Source: Verrucomicrobiota bacterium (GTDB lineage: Bacteria; Verrucomicrobiota; Verrucomicrobiia; Limisphaerales; UBA9464). Taken from it: 64,000 nucleotides of DNA. The stretch spans positions 62,001-126,000 of the forward strand of contig JAFLEF010000009.1 in NCBI GenBank assembly GCA_017309115.1, in the 5' to 3' direction. The notes under the pieces were generated by a model, which saw only the letters and a program-made list of their open reading frames with translations, was not told the DNA's origin and did not search any database. A program made the position numbers and the translations under genes. Shown piece by piece: positions 25,670-34,975 of the stretch (position 1 is the first letter of the stretch; each line of letters starts with the position of its first letter).

Positions 25670-26854
25670 ATGGCTGCGAATCCCCCCACTCCCCGCCCGG
25701 GTTCCGATCCGGATGTCGTCATTCGCGCGGTCGGCCTGACCAAGGTTTTCAAGGATTTCTGGGGCCGGCCCAAGGCTCGCGCCGTCGATAACGTGGACTT
25801 TGAGGTTCGTCGGGGTGAGGTGTTCGGTCTGTTGGGCCCCAATGGCTCTGGGAAGAGCACCACAATCAAAATGATCCTGGGGCTCTTGTATCCCACCAAG
25901 GGCGCCATCTCGGTGTTTGGGGAGTCGCCCCGGGACGTGAGGACAAAATCTCGAATCGGTTACCTGCCCGAAGAAAGTTACCTGTATCGGTTCCTGAACC
26001 CGGGTGAGACCCTCGATTTCTTCGGCAATCTGTTTGAGTTGGACGCCGCCGAACGGCAGCGGCGGACGGAACAGCTGATTGAAATGGTGGGGTTGAACCA
26101 GGCGCGGACCCGCACGGTGGGCGAATTTTCCAAGGGCATGCAGCGCCGAATCGGACTCGCTCAAGCGCTAATTAATGATCCGGATCTGGTCATTCTGGAC
26201 GAACCGACGGCGGGGTTGGATCCGATCGGCTGCCACGAAATCAAGCAGCTGATCATGGCGCTGGCCAAGCGGGGCAAGACCGTGATTCTCAGCAGCCATT
26301 TGCTGGCCGACGTGGAGGATGTGTGCGACCGGGTGGTGATCTACTACGGCGGGCGAATTCAGGCGCAGGGCACGCTAAAGGAACTCTTGGCCGAACCCGA
26401 CGAGGTACAGATCACGTCGCCGGTGTTGCCTCGGGAAACGATTCAGCGGGTATTGTCGATTCTCCGGGAGGAGGGCGGGGATCGGGTTCGTCTGGATACT
26501 CCGACCCGCAATCTCGAGAGCTACTTCCTGGGAGTGGTAGAACGTGCCCGGGCCAAGGCGGAGACTTCCGGAGCCACCAGCGGCAATCAGGTGGCCAAGT
26601 TTATTGCGGGTGGGGAAGGCGCTTCCAGCGCCCAATCGGATCGGGTTCTGGATCGGTTGACGCGTCCCGCGGCCGCACCGGCGGCCAAAGTGGAGGTTCA
26701 GGAACCTGTCGCCACGGTGGACCAGGCCCGTTTGGAGTCGTTGACTCGGCCGGTGGAGGCGCCTCAGGAGGCGGCCCCGGTGGTGGAGACGCCGGCGGTG
26801 GACCTGGCCAAGGCCAACGAGAAACTTTCCGGACTCCTGGGCAAAAAGCCCTGA
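25670..26854 (+). CDS. ABC transporter ATP-binding protein with Ala/Pro/Glu-rich tail
   Basis: 394 residues. The nucleotide-binding domain has Walker A GPNGSGKST near 55, Q-loop region, degenerate signature FSKGMQRR, Walker B LVILDEPTAGLDP and switch histidine SSHLLADVEDV. This is the drug/ABC-2 exporter class. After residue 300 an unstructured tail rich in Ala, Pro and Glu carries two related units (LDRLTRPAAAP and LESLTRPVEAP). It lies 24 bases before a large permease and is co-directional with the permease at 18554. The likely role is to energise one or both permeases. Substrate unknown. Confidence 0.93.
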   Translation: MAANPPTPRPGSDPDVVIRAVGLTKVFKDFWGRPKARAVDNVDFEVRRGEVFGLLGPNGSGKSTTIKMILGLLYPTKGAISVFGESPRDVRTKSRIGYLPEESYLYRFLNPGETLDFFGNLFELDAAERQRRTEQLIEMVGLNQARTRTVGEFSKGMQRRIGLAQALINDPDLVILDEPTAGLDPIGCHEIKQLIMALAKRGKTVILSSHLLADVEDVCDRVVIYYGGRIQAQGTLKELLAEPDEVQITSPVLPRETIQRVLSILREEGGDRVRLDTPTRNLESYFLGVVERARAKAETSGATSGNQVAKFIAGGEGASSAQSDRVLDRLTRPAAAPAAKVEVQEPVATVDQARLESLTRPVEAPQEAAPVVETPAVDLAKANEKLSGLLGKKP

Positions 26855-26878
26855 GATGGCTGCAGCGTGGGTTAAACG

Positions 26879-28675
26879 ATGAACCACTACTTTGAGATCT
26901 ACGAGAACGAGGCCCGCGAGCGGGTCGCGTTGCGTCGTGGATTTTATTGGCTGGCGGCGTTACTCGACTGGATCTGGATGTTCTTCCACGGGCTTTGGGT
27001 GGAAGGTTTCATTACCTTTGGGATCAATGCCCTTGGGTTGTTTCTACTCTATTTGGGCGGCGCGAGTTGGGAGGCCAACCTGACTTTCCAAGTCCTGTTG
27101 GGTGTCGGTGTGGGCCTTGCTGGCCGACGGTTGCGACAACTGTCGGTGGAGCGGCGGGGGTTTGCCTATCGGTGTACCGTTCAAGCCCGTGACGCCGCTG
27201 GCGCCATTGCCAAGTTGGTAGCGGTGGGCGGAGAACCTCTGCCCGAATGGCGGGCGCGCCGAATGTTTGTCGTGCCGGATGTGGTTCCCCGGCAGATTCG
27301 CGGTCTGGCGGCGGTAGCACTGCTGACGATGAAGGCGGCCCTGCGATTTCGGCTGGTGGTCGTTCTGCTGCTGTTGTTGTTGGCGGTGGTGATTTTGCTG
27401 CCGGTGGTGATCAAACACGACGGATCGGCCCAGGGATTCACTCAGATCCTGATCACTTACACACTTACGAGCATCACCGGACTGCTCGGATTTGCGACGC
27501 TCTGGCTGGCGTGCGGCACTTTGGCCCGCGACGTCGAGGACGCCACGATGCAGGTGGTCTGCACCAAGCCCGTCCCGCGATGGCAGGTCTGGCTAGGCAA
27601 ATGGACCGGGATCATGGTGCTCAATTTGGCATTCCTCGGCGTCACGGGAGCCACGTTGTACGTCCTGCTGTATTGGAAGGCCTCCAGTTTGTCCCCGGCG
27701 CAGCAACAGGTCTTGCGCACGGAAGTCCTGGTGGCTCGCGGCGGTCTGAAGGAACCCCCCGCTGATTACTCGAAAGAGATCGAGGAGATGTATCAGACTC
27801 GGCTCAAGGAAAACGCCGGGGCGGTTACGGATGAAAAGGACAAGAAGTTTCTCCGCGAACAGATCCGGCAGGGTTTTCTGGCCGGTGAGCAGTACATCCC
27901 GGCGGGTCAGTATCGGATCTGGCGAATTCCGTTTGGGAAACTGGCCGCCAAGGTGGCCAATCAACCGCTTCAGCTCCGAGTGAAATACTACTCTCCCGAC
28001 ACTGCGGGTTCCGCCACGCCGAATCGGTTTGAGTGGAATGTCGGCAGCGAAAACCGGAAGCCCTACACCTTTGCCAACAGCTTCGCGTCCGAGTCTCCCA
28101 CAACGTTCCCAATTGGGACCAATCTTTTGGCGGACGATGGCATTCTGACCGTCATGGCCTTCAATCTGAACGAACGCCCGGTGTTGTTTCCCTTGGAGGA
28201 TGGGCTGGAGGTCCTGTACCCGGCGGGAGGTTTCGCCGGCAACTTTTTCCGAGGCTTCGCCATTATTGCCTGCTGGCTCGGACTGCTGGCGGCTATTGGA
28301 CTTTTCGCCGCCTCCAAGCTCCAGTTTAGCGTCGCCGCGTTTGTTTCCCTCGCGATTCTCATCGTGGGCTTGTCGAGCGGGACGTTGAAACAAGTCGTGG
28401 AACAGAGGGGCATTGTGGGAATTGATAATGAAACCGGGCAGGTCGCCGCGGAGAGCTTCGTCAACAAGGCGGCAGTAGCGGTCTACGGCGGCGCCCTCAA
28501 GCTGCTTGACCTCATCACCGGCTACGATCCGGTAAACGCGCTCAGCACGGGACGGAATATCTCCTGGGCTCGGCTCGCCCAAGCGGTCTTCCTGGTAGTG
28601 GGCGTGGCGGGCGGCATTTTTGCCGGATTGGGTATCTGGATCTTCACCCGTCGCGAATTGGCGGCACCGATCTGA
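26879..28675 (+). CDS. Large ABC-2 type permease with extracytoplasmic domain
   Basis: 598 residues. It opens with two membrane helices (residues about 17-75), then a soluble stretch and a second ABC-2 type start (LRFRLVVVLLLLLLAVVILL) with the coupling motif LARDVEDATMQVVCTKPVPRWQVW. A large extracytoplasmic region (about residues 275-440, with EIEEMYQTRLKENAGAV) lies between helices, and four or more helices end the protein. The architecture resembles multi-domain ABC-2 permeases such as those linked to gliding or copper/nitrous oxide systems, but no specific assignment is safe. It partners the ATPase immediately upstream. Confidence 0.87.
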   Translation: MNHYFEIYENEARERVALRRGFYWLAALLDWIWMFFHGLWVEGFITFGINALGLFLLYLGGASWEANLTFQVLLGVGVGLAGRRLRQLSVERRGFAYRCTVQARDAAGAIAKLVAVGGEPLPEWRARRMFVVPDVVPRQIRGLAAVALLTMKAALRFRLVVVLLLLLLAVVILLPVVIKHDGSAQGFTQILITYTLTSITGLLGFATLWLACGTLARDVEDATMQVVCTKPVPRWQVWLGKWTGIMVLNLAFLGVTGATLYVLLYWKASSLSPAQQQVLRTEVLVARGGLKEPPADYSKEIEEMYQTRLKENAGAVTDEKDKKFLREQIRQGFLAGEQYIPAGQYRIWRIPFGKLAAKVANQPLQLRVKYYSPDTAGSATPNRFEWNVGSENRKPYTFANSFASESPTTFPIGTNLLADDGILTVMAFNLNERPVLFPLEDGLEVLYPAGGFAGNFFRGFAIIACWLGLLAAIGLFAASKLQFSVAAFVSLAILIVGLSSGTLKQVVEQRGIVGIDNETGQVAAESFVNKAAVAVYGGALKLLDLITGYDPVNALSTGRNISWARLAQAVFLVVGVAGGIFAGLGIWIFTRRELAAPI

Positions 28676-28677
28676 CC

Positions 28678-30174
28678 ATGAACGCGCGCAAGGTGGCCTT
28701 CATTGTGGTGCTGATCGGATCGCTCGTGTTGGCGGGGTTCCTCCAGAAGGGATTGAACCGGGACCGCGAGCGCCTGGGGATCACGCGAACCACCGTGATC
28801 AGCAATGCGCCGCCGGTATTGGCCTTCACCACGGTGGCCCTGGGAGCCTTTCGCGGGTTAATCGCCAACGCCCTGTGGATTCGAGCCAACGATTTGCAGG
28901 AGGAAGGGAAGAACTTCGAAGCCGTGCAGTTGGCCGACTGGATCACCAAGCTGCAGCCGGATCTGGATACCCCCTGGATCTTCCAAGCGTGGAACATGGC
29001 CTACAACATTTCGGTCAAGTTCCCGGAGCATGCCGACCGCTGGCTGTGGGTGCAGCGGGGAATCGAACTGCTGCGTGACGAGGGACTGAGATACAATCCC
29101 GGAAAAGCGCTCATGTACCGGGAACTCGCCTGGTTTTTTCAGCACAAGATGGGTGCGAACCTCGACGACGCGCACAATTACTACAAAAGCCAGTGGTTCC
29201 TGAAGATGAACCCGGTCCTGCCGAATGGCCGCGCCGATTACGCGAAATTGCTGAATCCGCAGACGCCCGAGGAGAAGGAGCAGGTCCGCCTCCTGACCAC
29301 GGAGTTCAAGTTGGATCCTCGCATGATGCAGCGGGTGGATGAAGCCTACGGACCGCTCGATTGGCGACTGCCGGAGGCGCATGCCATCTACTGGGCCATG
29401 ACCGGGATTGAGAACACAGGCAGCCAGGACAAGATGCCGCTGCGTCGAACGATCTTCCAGCCGATGCTGGCCACGCTTCATCACGGACGGATCATCACCA
29501 ATCGCATCAATAATCTGCCCGACCTGCGCCCCAATCTGGACATCATTCCCAACGCCTCCCGCGCCTACGAAGACGCCATCGCCGCCGAACCCGAAGAAAA
29601 CAAGGCGCATGTCGCTCGCGCTCATCGGAATTTTCTGAAGGATGCGGTCTACTTTCTCTACGCCAACAACAAGCAGGCGGAGGCCCAGAAGTGGTTCAAC
29701 TATCTCCGGAAACAGTATGGAATTGGCCCTGAGACCGGCATTGATCCCAACGCGACGATGGAGACGTTTGCGTTGGGCAAGATCGAAGAGGACGTCAATG
29801 AGACCTCGCGCGACCGGGTGACGCAAGCGCTGCAGGGATTGATCGCCAATGCGTACGATCAATTGGCCCAAGGCGATTCCGATCAGTACACCGGCTACGA
29901 GAAGATGGCGGGCAAGGTGTACCAACTTTACGCGTCCAAAGTTGCCCTGCCGGCCCAAGCCCAACGGGTGGCGCTGCCGCCGCTCTCGGAGATCAAGCGT
30001 GATGTGCTCTTGGAAATGCTCCGTCCGGATCCCAATGTAAATCCGGTGTATCAGGCTCAGTTGCGCACGGCGCTCAATCTTCCGGCTGATTTCGGCGTGC
30101 CCGCCACCAACGCGGTTCCCACCGTCCCGGTGACGCCTCCGCTGGCCGCTCCGGCTCCCAAGCCCGGAGCCTAG
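28678..30174 (+). CDS. Membrane-anchored helical-repeat (TPR-like) protein, unknown function
   Basis: 498 residues starting two bases after the permease. One N-terminal membrane helix (KVAFIVVLIGSLVLAGFL) with short basic lead suggests anchoring in the inner membrane with the rest in the periplasm. The body is alpha-helical with TPR-like pairs (AVQLADWITKLQPDLDTPWIFQAWNM, ARAHRNFLKDAVYFLYANNKQAEAQKWF). The C-terminus is Ala/Pro-rich. Spacing makes it part of the ABC unit, where a periplasmic helper or scaffold is plausible. No enzymatic motif seen. Confidence 0.82.
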   Translation: MNARKVAFIVVLIGSLVLAGFLQKGLNRDRERLGITRTTVISNAPPVLAFTTVALGAFRGLIANALWIRANDLQEEGKNFEAVQLADWITKLQPDLDTPWIFQAWNMAYNISVKFPEHADRWLWVQRGIELLRDEGLRYNPGKALMYRELAWFFQHKMGANLDDAHNYYKSQWFLKMNPVLPNGRADYAKLLNPQTPEEKEQVRLLTTEFKLDPRMMQRVDEAYGPLDWRLPEAHAIYWAMTGIENTGSQDKMPLRRTIFQPMLATLHHGRIITNRINNLPDLRPNLDIIPNASRAYEDAIAAEPEENKAHVARAHRNFLKDAVYFLYANNKQAEAQKWFNYLRKQYGIGPETGIDPNATMETFALGKIEEDVNETSRDRVTQALQGLIANAYDQLAQGDSDQYTGYEKMAGKVYQLYASKVALPAQAQRVALPPLSEIKRDVLLEMLRPDPNVNPVYQAQLRTALNLPADFGVPATNAVPTVPVTPPLAAPAPKPGA

Positions 30175-30179
30175 GGGTC

Positions 30180-30875
30180 ATGAATCCTTCGGCCGCCGAA
30201 TCCGCCTACGTGGGTCAAGCCGGCCAGGCGTATCACGACGGCAAACGGGCGGTTCCGGTACGCGCAATTCCCTGGATTACCCGGGCTCGGGCCGAACTCT
30301 TCCAGTCGCAGGTGAGCGCCACCGACGTGGTTTTGGAATGGGGCTGTGGCTTCGGCTGGAATCTGGCGGAACTGCGGTGCGCGCGGAAACTCGGCCACGA
30401 TGTTGCCGTGCAGTTGGCCCCGTCCGTTCAGGCATTCGGTGCTGAGTTCGTTGCCGACCCTCGCGCATTAGCGGTTCAGTCCTGTGACGCCATCGTGTGC
30501 CATCACGCCTTGGAACACGTTCCCGACCCTCGGGACGTCCTGGTGGCGATTCGCCGTTTGCTAAAGCCCCAGGGTCGGCTGCTGTTGGCCGTTCCGTTCG
30601 AACAGGAACGTCGATATCGGCGCTTTGACCCTTCCGAGCCCAATCACCATCTGTATTCCTGGAATGTGCAGACTCTGGGCAATTTGCTAACCGTCGCGGG
30701 ATTTCAGATCCGTCGTCTGGGGTTGCGCCGTTACGGATACGACCGGCGGGCGGCTTTGCTGGCCCTGCGGTTGGGCCTGGGCGAAGCGGGGTTTCGCGGG
30801 ATTCGGGGACTGCTTCAGTTTGTGCGACCGCTTCAGGAGATTGCTGCGTCAGGGGTGCCGACGTCGGTCGATTAA
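30180..30875 (+). CDS. Class I SAM-dependent methyltransferase-like protein
   Basis: 231 residues. It has the Rossmann-like methyltransferase core: motif I VVLEWGCGFGWNLAEL, acidic/post I region replaced by VAVQLAPSV, and ALEHVPDPRDVLVAIRRLLKPQGRLLLAVPF typical of the Methyltransf_11 group. The C-terminal part has HHLYSWNVQTLGNLLTVAGF, as in methyltransferases acting on sugars, lipids or quinones. It follows the TPR-like gene by 5 bases and converges with mutL. Substrate unknown. Motif I has only two of the usual glycines in the GxGxG pattern. Confidence 0.82.
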   Translation: MNPSAAESAYVGQAGQAYHDGKRAVPVRAIPWITRARAELFQSQVSATDVVLEWGCGFGWNLAELRCARKLGHDVAVQLAPSVQAFGAEFVADPRALAVQSCDAIVCHHALEHVPDPRDVLVAIRRLLKPQGRLLLAVPFEQERRYRRFDPSEPNHHLYSWNVQTLGNLLTVAGFQIRRLGLRRYGYDRRAALLALRLGLGEAGFRGIRGLLQFVRPLQEIAASGVPTSVD

Positions 30876-30923
30876 CGGCGGAAATCTGTGGGCTTCGCGG
30901 TTGGGAATATCGAGGCCGCGAGG

Positions 30924-32918
30924 TCAGGCGGTCCGGCCGAATTTCTTTTCCAGTTCCCGCCAGCTGAGCTCAATCAGCGTGGGGCGACCATGTGGGCACG
31001 TGTAGGGCATGACGCAGGCGCGGAGGTCCATGACGAGTTTCTCCAACTCGGGTCCAGAAAGGGGATCGTTGGCTTTGACGGCGTGGCGGCAGACGGTCTT
31101 AGCCACCACGTCCTCACCGAGCCGCAGCGTGTTGACTCCGCTTCCGGCGGCGCGGAGTTCGTCAATGAGTCCGGTGACGAATTGCTTCGGTTGGCCACCT
31201 TGGGCGAATGGAGGCAAGGCTTCGAGCAGGAAGGTCCGCTCCCCGAACTCTCGCAATTCCACACCGAGGCGGGAGAGTGTTTCGAGGTTCTGCTTGAGGA
31301 ACGAGGCGTCGCGGGCGCTGAGTTCCAGAGTCTCGGGCAGGAGGATTCGTTGGGCGGCGGCCTTGGACGAGGATTCCAGTCGGGCCAGCATTTGTTCGTA
31401 AAGAATTCGTTCGTGGGCGGCGTGTTGATCCAGCAGGACCAAGCCCCGGTCCGATTCCAGAACAACATACAACCGGCCGATCACTCCCACCAAGCGCAGG
31501 GGAACCCGGAGCAGCGGGACGGGTCCGGAGAAGACAGGGGCGACGGGCGGAACCTGGGAAATCGGATTCGGGAGTGAAGTGATCGGCGCTGGCTTTGCGA
31601 GCGTCGATTCGGTCGAGGAAGCGGGGATCGGTGGAGGCGGCGGGAGTGGAGGTGGAACTCGGTTGAAGCGCGGCGTCGGCAGTGGTGTCGCTGAGGAGAC
31701 TGGCTCCGGAAGGGTTGGGGAGGGCGGAAGGATGGGAAGATCCGGAGTAATGAGAGGTGGGGTGAGGTCGACGACGGGAAGGGGTGGTGGCGCCGAAGGG
31801 GACGGAGCATGAAAGGCCTGAAGGGCTTCCCGAACGGCCTTGGCCACGAGTCGGCGCAGGGCGTATTCGTCGCGAAAGCGAACCTCCCGCTTTTGCGGGT
31901 GTACGTTGACGTCGACGGCGGCGGGGTCAACTTCGAGGAAGAGACAACAGACCGGGAACCGACCCTTCATGAGGACATTGTGGTAGCCCTCCAGAAGCGC
32001 GAAGTTGAGTCCCCGATTCTCCACGGGTCGCTGATTCACAAACAAAAACTGTTCGTCCCGGGTCGAGCGGGACACCCCAGGTCCTCCCAAAAAACCCCAA
32101 ATTCGAAAGGGCGAAGTGGGAGGTGAGGCGGGCGGATCGGCAGGGGGATTCAGAATTGAGGTCGAGTCATCGGGAGGCAGCGGTGGCTCGGGGCGTTCCT
32201 CCACGGAGGTGGAGAAATCCAGTTTGAGCAGGGGAACCTCACTTCCCTGAAGTTGCCGGAGGCGTTCGCGCAGAGCCTCGAACCGTTCCGCGGCGTTGGT
32301 CCATTTCACTGGAGGCAACTGCCACACTGTGCGGGTGTCCGAAACCAACGTGAAGCCGACCTGGGGATGGGCCAGGGCGACCAAAGTCAGGTAGTGGGCA
32401 ATGTGAGAACGCTCGGTCTCCTCGCTGCGCAGGAATTTGCGTCGGGCCGGTAGGTTGAAAAACAGCTGCCGAACCTCAATGGTGGTTCCCGCAGGAGACG
32501 AAGCTGACTTCACCTCCAAGATCTTGCCGCCGTGGATCACGATTTGCGTGGCCTCTCCAGTAGCGTCGTCGCGCTCCCGGGTGGTCAGTGTGAACCGACT
32601 CACGCTGGCGATACTGGGAATGGCTTCCCCGCGGAATCCCATGGTGGAAATGGCGGCGAGGTCGGTAGCATGGGTGATCTTTGAAGTAGCGTGACGTTCC
32701 AGACACAGCAGAGCGTCATCCCGACTCATGCCCCACCCGTCGTCGGTCACACGGATTAGGCTTCTTCCACCCGCCCCCACTTCGACCACAATGCGCGTGG
32801 CCGCGGCGTCGAGGCTGTTCTCCACCAGTTCCTTGACCACACTCGCCGGACGTTCGATGACCTCTCCGGCGGCAATCTGATTGGCGACCTGTTCGGAGAG
32901 CAGACGGATGCGGTTCAC
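30924..32918 (-). CDS. mutL: DNA mismatch repair protein MutL
   Basis: MutL couples mismatch recognition by MutS to strand incision. 664 residues from a GTG at 32918. The GHKL ATPase N-terminus has IAAGEVIERPASVVKELVE, VTDDGWGM, HATSKI and GFRGEAIPSIASV. A long Pro/Ser-rich linker (about residues 230-270 and 370-460) leads to the C-terminal dimerisation domain. This contains DQHAAHERILYE near residue 495, which fits the metal-binding endonuclease motif DQHA(X)2E(X)4E, plus CPHGRP near the C-terminus. It should therefore be a nicking-type MutL as in bacteria without MutH. mutS is not in the window. Divergent from the ABC exporter at 33029. Confidence 0.95.
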   Translation of the reverse strand: MNRIRLLSEQVANQIAAGEVIERPASVVKELVENSLDAAATRIVVEVGAGGRSLIRVTDDGWGMSRDDALLCLERHATSKITHATDLAAISTMGFRGEAIPSIASVSRFTLTTRERDDATGEATQIVIHGGKILEVKSASSPAGTTIEVRQLFFNLPARRKFLRSEETERSHIAHYLTLVALAHPQVGFTLVSDTRTVWQLPPVKWTNAAERFEALRERLRQLQGSEVPLLKLDFSTSVEERPEPPLPPDDSTSILNPPADPPASPPTSPFRIWGFLGGPGVSRSTRDEQFLFVNQRPVENRGLNFALLEGYHNVLMKGRFPVCCLFLEVDPAAVDVNVHPQKREVRFRDEYALRRLVAKAVREALQAFHAPSPSAPPPLPVVDLTPPLITPDLPILPPSPTLPEPVSSATPLPTPRFNRVPPPLPPPPPIPASSTESTLAKPAPITSLPNPISQVPPVAPVFSGPVPLLRVPLRLVGVIGRLYVVLESDRGLVLLDQHAAHERILYEQMLARLESSSKAAAQRILLPETLELSARDASFLKQNLETLSRLGVELREFGERTFLLEALPPFAQGGQPKQFVTGLIDELRAAGSGVNTLRLGEDVVAKTVCRHAVKANDPLSGPELEKLVMDLRACVMPYTCPHGRPTLIELSWRELEKKFGRTA

Positions 32919-33028
32919 GGGTGCACTTCACGGTGATCAGCGGTCGCGTCAAAGTCCAAAGTGAATCCAAATCGGCGGGAAACGCATTGAGCCTCGCGCC
33001 GGTCGGGTATTCCGGGAAAAATCGGGTG

Positions 33029-34903
33029 ATGTCGCGTGCGTCCCTGTCCTCCCGAAGCTCGGAGGATCCGTCCCTGCGGGTTCGTCCCCGGACCACGGGA
33101 GAAGTGGTTCGTCGGGTGATCGTCTATCTGCGGCCCTATCCTGGTCTCGCCATGGGGACCATTGCCTGTGCTTTAGGTTCCCTTGCTGCGTCGTTCTGTT
33201 ACCCCCCGCTGACCAAATGGCTGATCGATGACGTGATTTCCGCCCGTCGACCGGAACTGCTGGGGTGGGCGGCCCTGGGTTTGGCGGCGGCCTTTCTTGT
33301 TCGCGACGGACTGAACTCGATCCGGATTCGTCTCAACAATGTCTTTGAGCAGAACGTCATTTTTGATCTGCGGCGGGACGTTTATGCCCGCTTGCAGCGC
33401 CTTCCGGTGGGCTGGTTTGACCACCGGGCGTCAGGAGATCTGATGACCCGGGTCTTGGAGGATGTGAATTCCATGGAACGGCTGCTGATTGATGGAACCG
33501 AGCAGGGGACCGTGGCGCTGCTGAGTGTCGTCGGTGTTTTGGTGATCCTGTTTCTCAGTGATCCGCTTTTGGCGAGCATGGCGTTGGTGCCGCTGCCGCT
33601 GCTGGCGGGCGGAGCCTTGGCGTACACCCTGACGGCCCATCGTCGCTACCGGGCCCAGCGGCAGGCCAGCGCGGCGATGAACGCCCTGCTCATGGACAAC
33701 TTGCAGGGCATCAGACAGGTGAAGTCGTTTGGGCGCGAAACCCAGGAAGACCAGCGATTTGCGGAGCGAGCGGAGGCCCTTAGAAGCGGGACTCTGGGCG
33801 TGATGAAGGTTTGGGCGGTGTACCATCCGGCGATGGCCTTTTGCACCGCCTTGGGGACCGTGCTGGTTCTGTATGTCGGGGGAGGCCAGGTCATCCAGGG
33901 GGAACGAACCATTGGCGATTTGGTTAAGTTTCTGGGATTCCTGGCCTTGCTGTATGGCCCGATTGGTCAGCTGCACAGCTTGAATCAGATGCTTTCCAGC
34001 GCTCGGGCGGCGGGGGAACGGGTGTTGGACGTGATGGATGCGCCCCAGGAAGTCAGCGGCGAATCCCCGGCTTCTGTCTTTCCTTCCGGAGTTCGGGCGG
34101 TGGGAAGAGTGGAGTACGAGCGGGTGGAGGCCGTTTATGAGGGCGGGCGGCGGGCGTTGGCGGGCGTCTCATTGGTGGCGGAGCCGGGGGAAATGATCGC
34201 CTTGGTGGGGGCTACGGGCGCCGGCAAATCCACGCTGGTGAATCTACTGCCGCGTTTCTATGAGCCCAGCGCGGGGCGGATTCTGTTGGATGGTCGGGAT
34301 CTGCAACACATTCCATTGGAGGAATTGAGGGCGCAGATTGCGGTGGTAGGGCAGGAGCCTTTTTTGTTCAACGGAACGATTCGGGAGAATCTCGCGTTTG
34401 GGCGGTCAAACGCCACTGAGGGGGAACTTCGGGCAGCACTGGTGGCGGCCAACTGTCAGGACTTTGTGGATCGGTTGAGTGCGGGCTGGGACACTCGGGT
34501 GGGCGAACGCGGAGTTCGTTTGAGTGTTGGCGAGAAGCAGCGGTTGAGCATAGCCCGGGCGTTGCTGAAGAACGCGCCGATTCTGATTTTGGACGAAGCC
34601 ACTGCGAGTGTGGATACGGCTACGGAACGGCTGATTCAGGAGGCATTGGAGCGACTCCTGCGGGGTCGGACGAGTTTGGTGATTGCCCATCGATTGGGAA
34701 CGATTCGGCATGCGGATCGGATTTTGGTCCTGCATGACGGGCGTGTTGTGGAGCAGGGGACGCATGAGCAGTTGCTGGAGAGGGGTGGCCGATACGCACG
34801 ATTGTATCGATTCCAACTTGCGAGTGGAGGGGTAGTTGAGGACTCTCTCGGCGCTGACGAAAACGTTGGTAGAAATTGGCGCTCAACGGGGAATAGTGTT
34901 TGA
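33029..34903 (+). CDS. ABC exporter with fused membrane and ATPase domains (MsbA-like)
   Basis: 624 residues from the ATG at 33029; an open frame reaches back to a GTG at 32921 that abuts mutL, but the extra residues look non-conserved. Six membrane helices cover residues about 40-330 (LASFCYPPLTKWLIDDVIS, NALLMDNLQGIRQVKSFG). The ATPase has Walker A GATGAGKSTLVNLLPRFY, Q-loop GQEPFLFNGTIRENL, signature RLSVGEKQRLSIARALL, Walker B ILILDEATASVD and switch IAHRLGTI. It is of the type that flips lipid-linked molecules, including lipid A (MsbA), or exports drugs/peptides. The location next to the polysaccharide locus and the presence of lpxD in the window make a lipid A or glycolipid role plausible but unproven. 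Confidence 0.9.
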   Translation: MSRASLSSRSSEDPSLRVRPRTTGEVVRRVIVYLRPYPGLAMGTIACALGSLAASFCYPPLTKWLIDDVISARRPELLGWAALGLAAAFLVRDGLNSIRIRLNNVFEQNVIFDLRRDVYARLQRLPVGWFDHRASGDLMTRVLEDVNSMERLLIDGTEQGTVALLSVVGVLVILFLSDPLLASMALVPLPLLAGGALAYTLTAHRRYRAQRQASAAMNALLMDNLQGIRQVKSFGRETQEDQRFAERAEALRSGTLGVMKVWAVYHPAMAFCTALGTVLVLYVGGGQVIQGERTIGDLVKFLGFLALLYGPIGQLHSLNQMLSSARAAGERVLDVMDAPQEVSGESPASVFPSGVRAVGRVEYERVEAVYEGGRRALAGVSLVAEPGEMIALVGATGAGKSTLVNLLPRFYEPSAGRILLDGRDLQHIPLEELRAQIAVVGQEPFLFNGTIRENLAFGRSNATEGELRAALVAANCQDFVDRLSAGWDTRVGERGVRLSVGEKQRLSIARALLKNAPILILDEATASVDTATERLIQEALERLLRGRTSLVIAHRLGTIRHADRILVLHDGRVVEQGTHEQLLERGGRYARLYRFQLASGGVVEDSLGADENVGRNWRSTGNSV

Positions 34904-34929
34904 CACACCCGGGGGGCGGAACCTAAAAC
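34900..34929 (+). promoter_or_regulatory. Possible promoter of the EPS outer-membrane barrel gene
   Basis: TTGACA (34900-34905), overlapping the stop codon of the ABC exporter, is followed after 18 bases by TAAAAC (34924-34929). The -35 is perfect and the -10 matches four of six positions. A further AT-rich GATAAT lies at 34936-34941 but is too far for that -35. Confidence 0.4.
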
Positions 34930-34975
34930 ACATCCGATAATTCAATCCTTTCCGCTGCCGAACCCTTTTCTTTCC

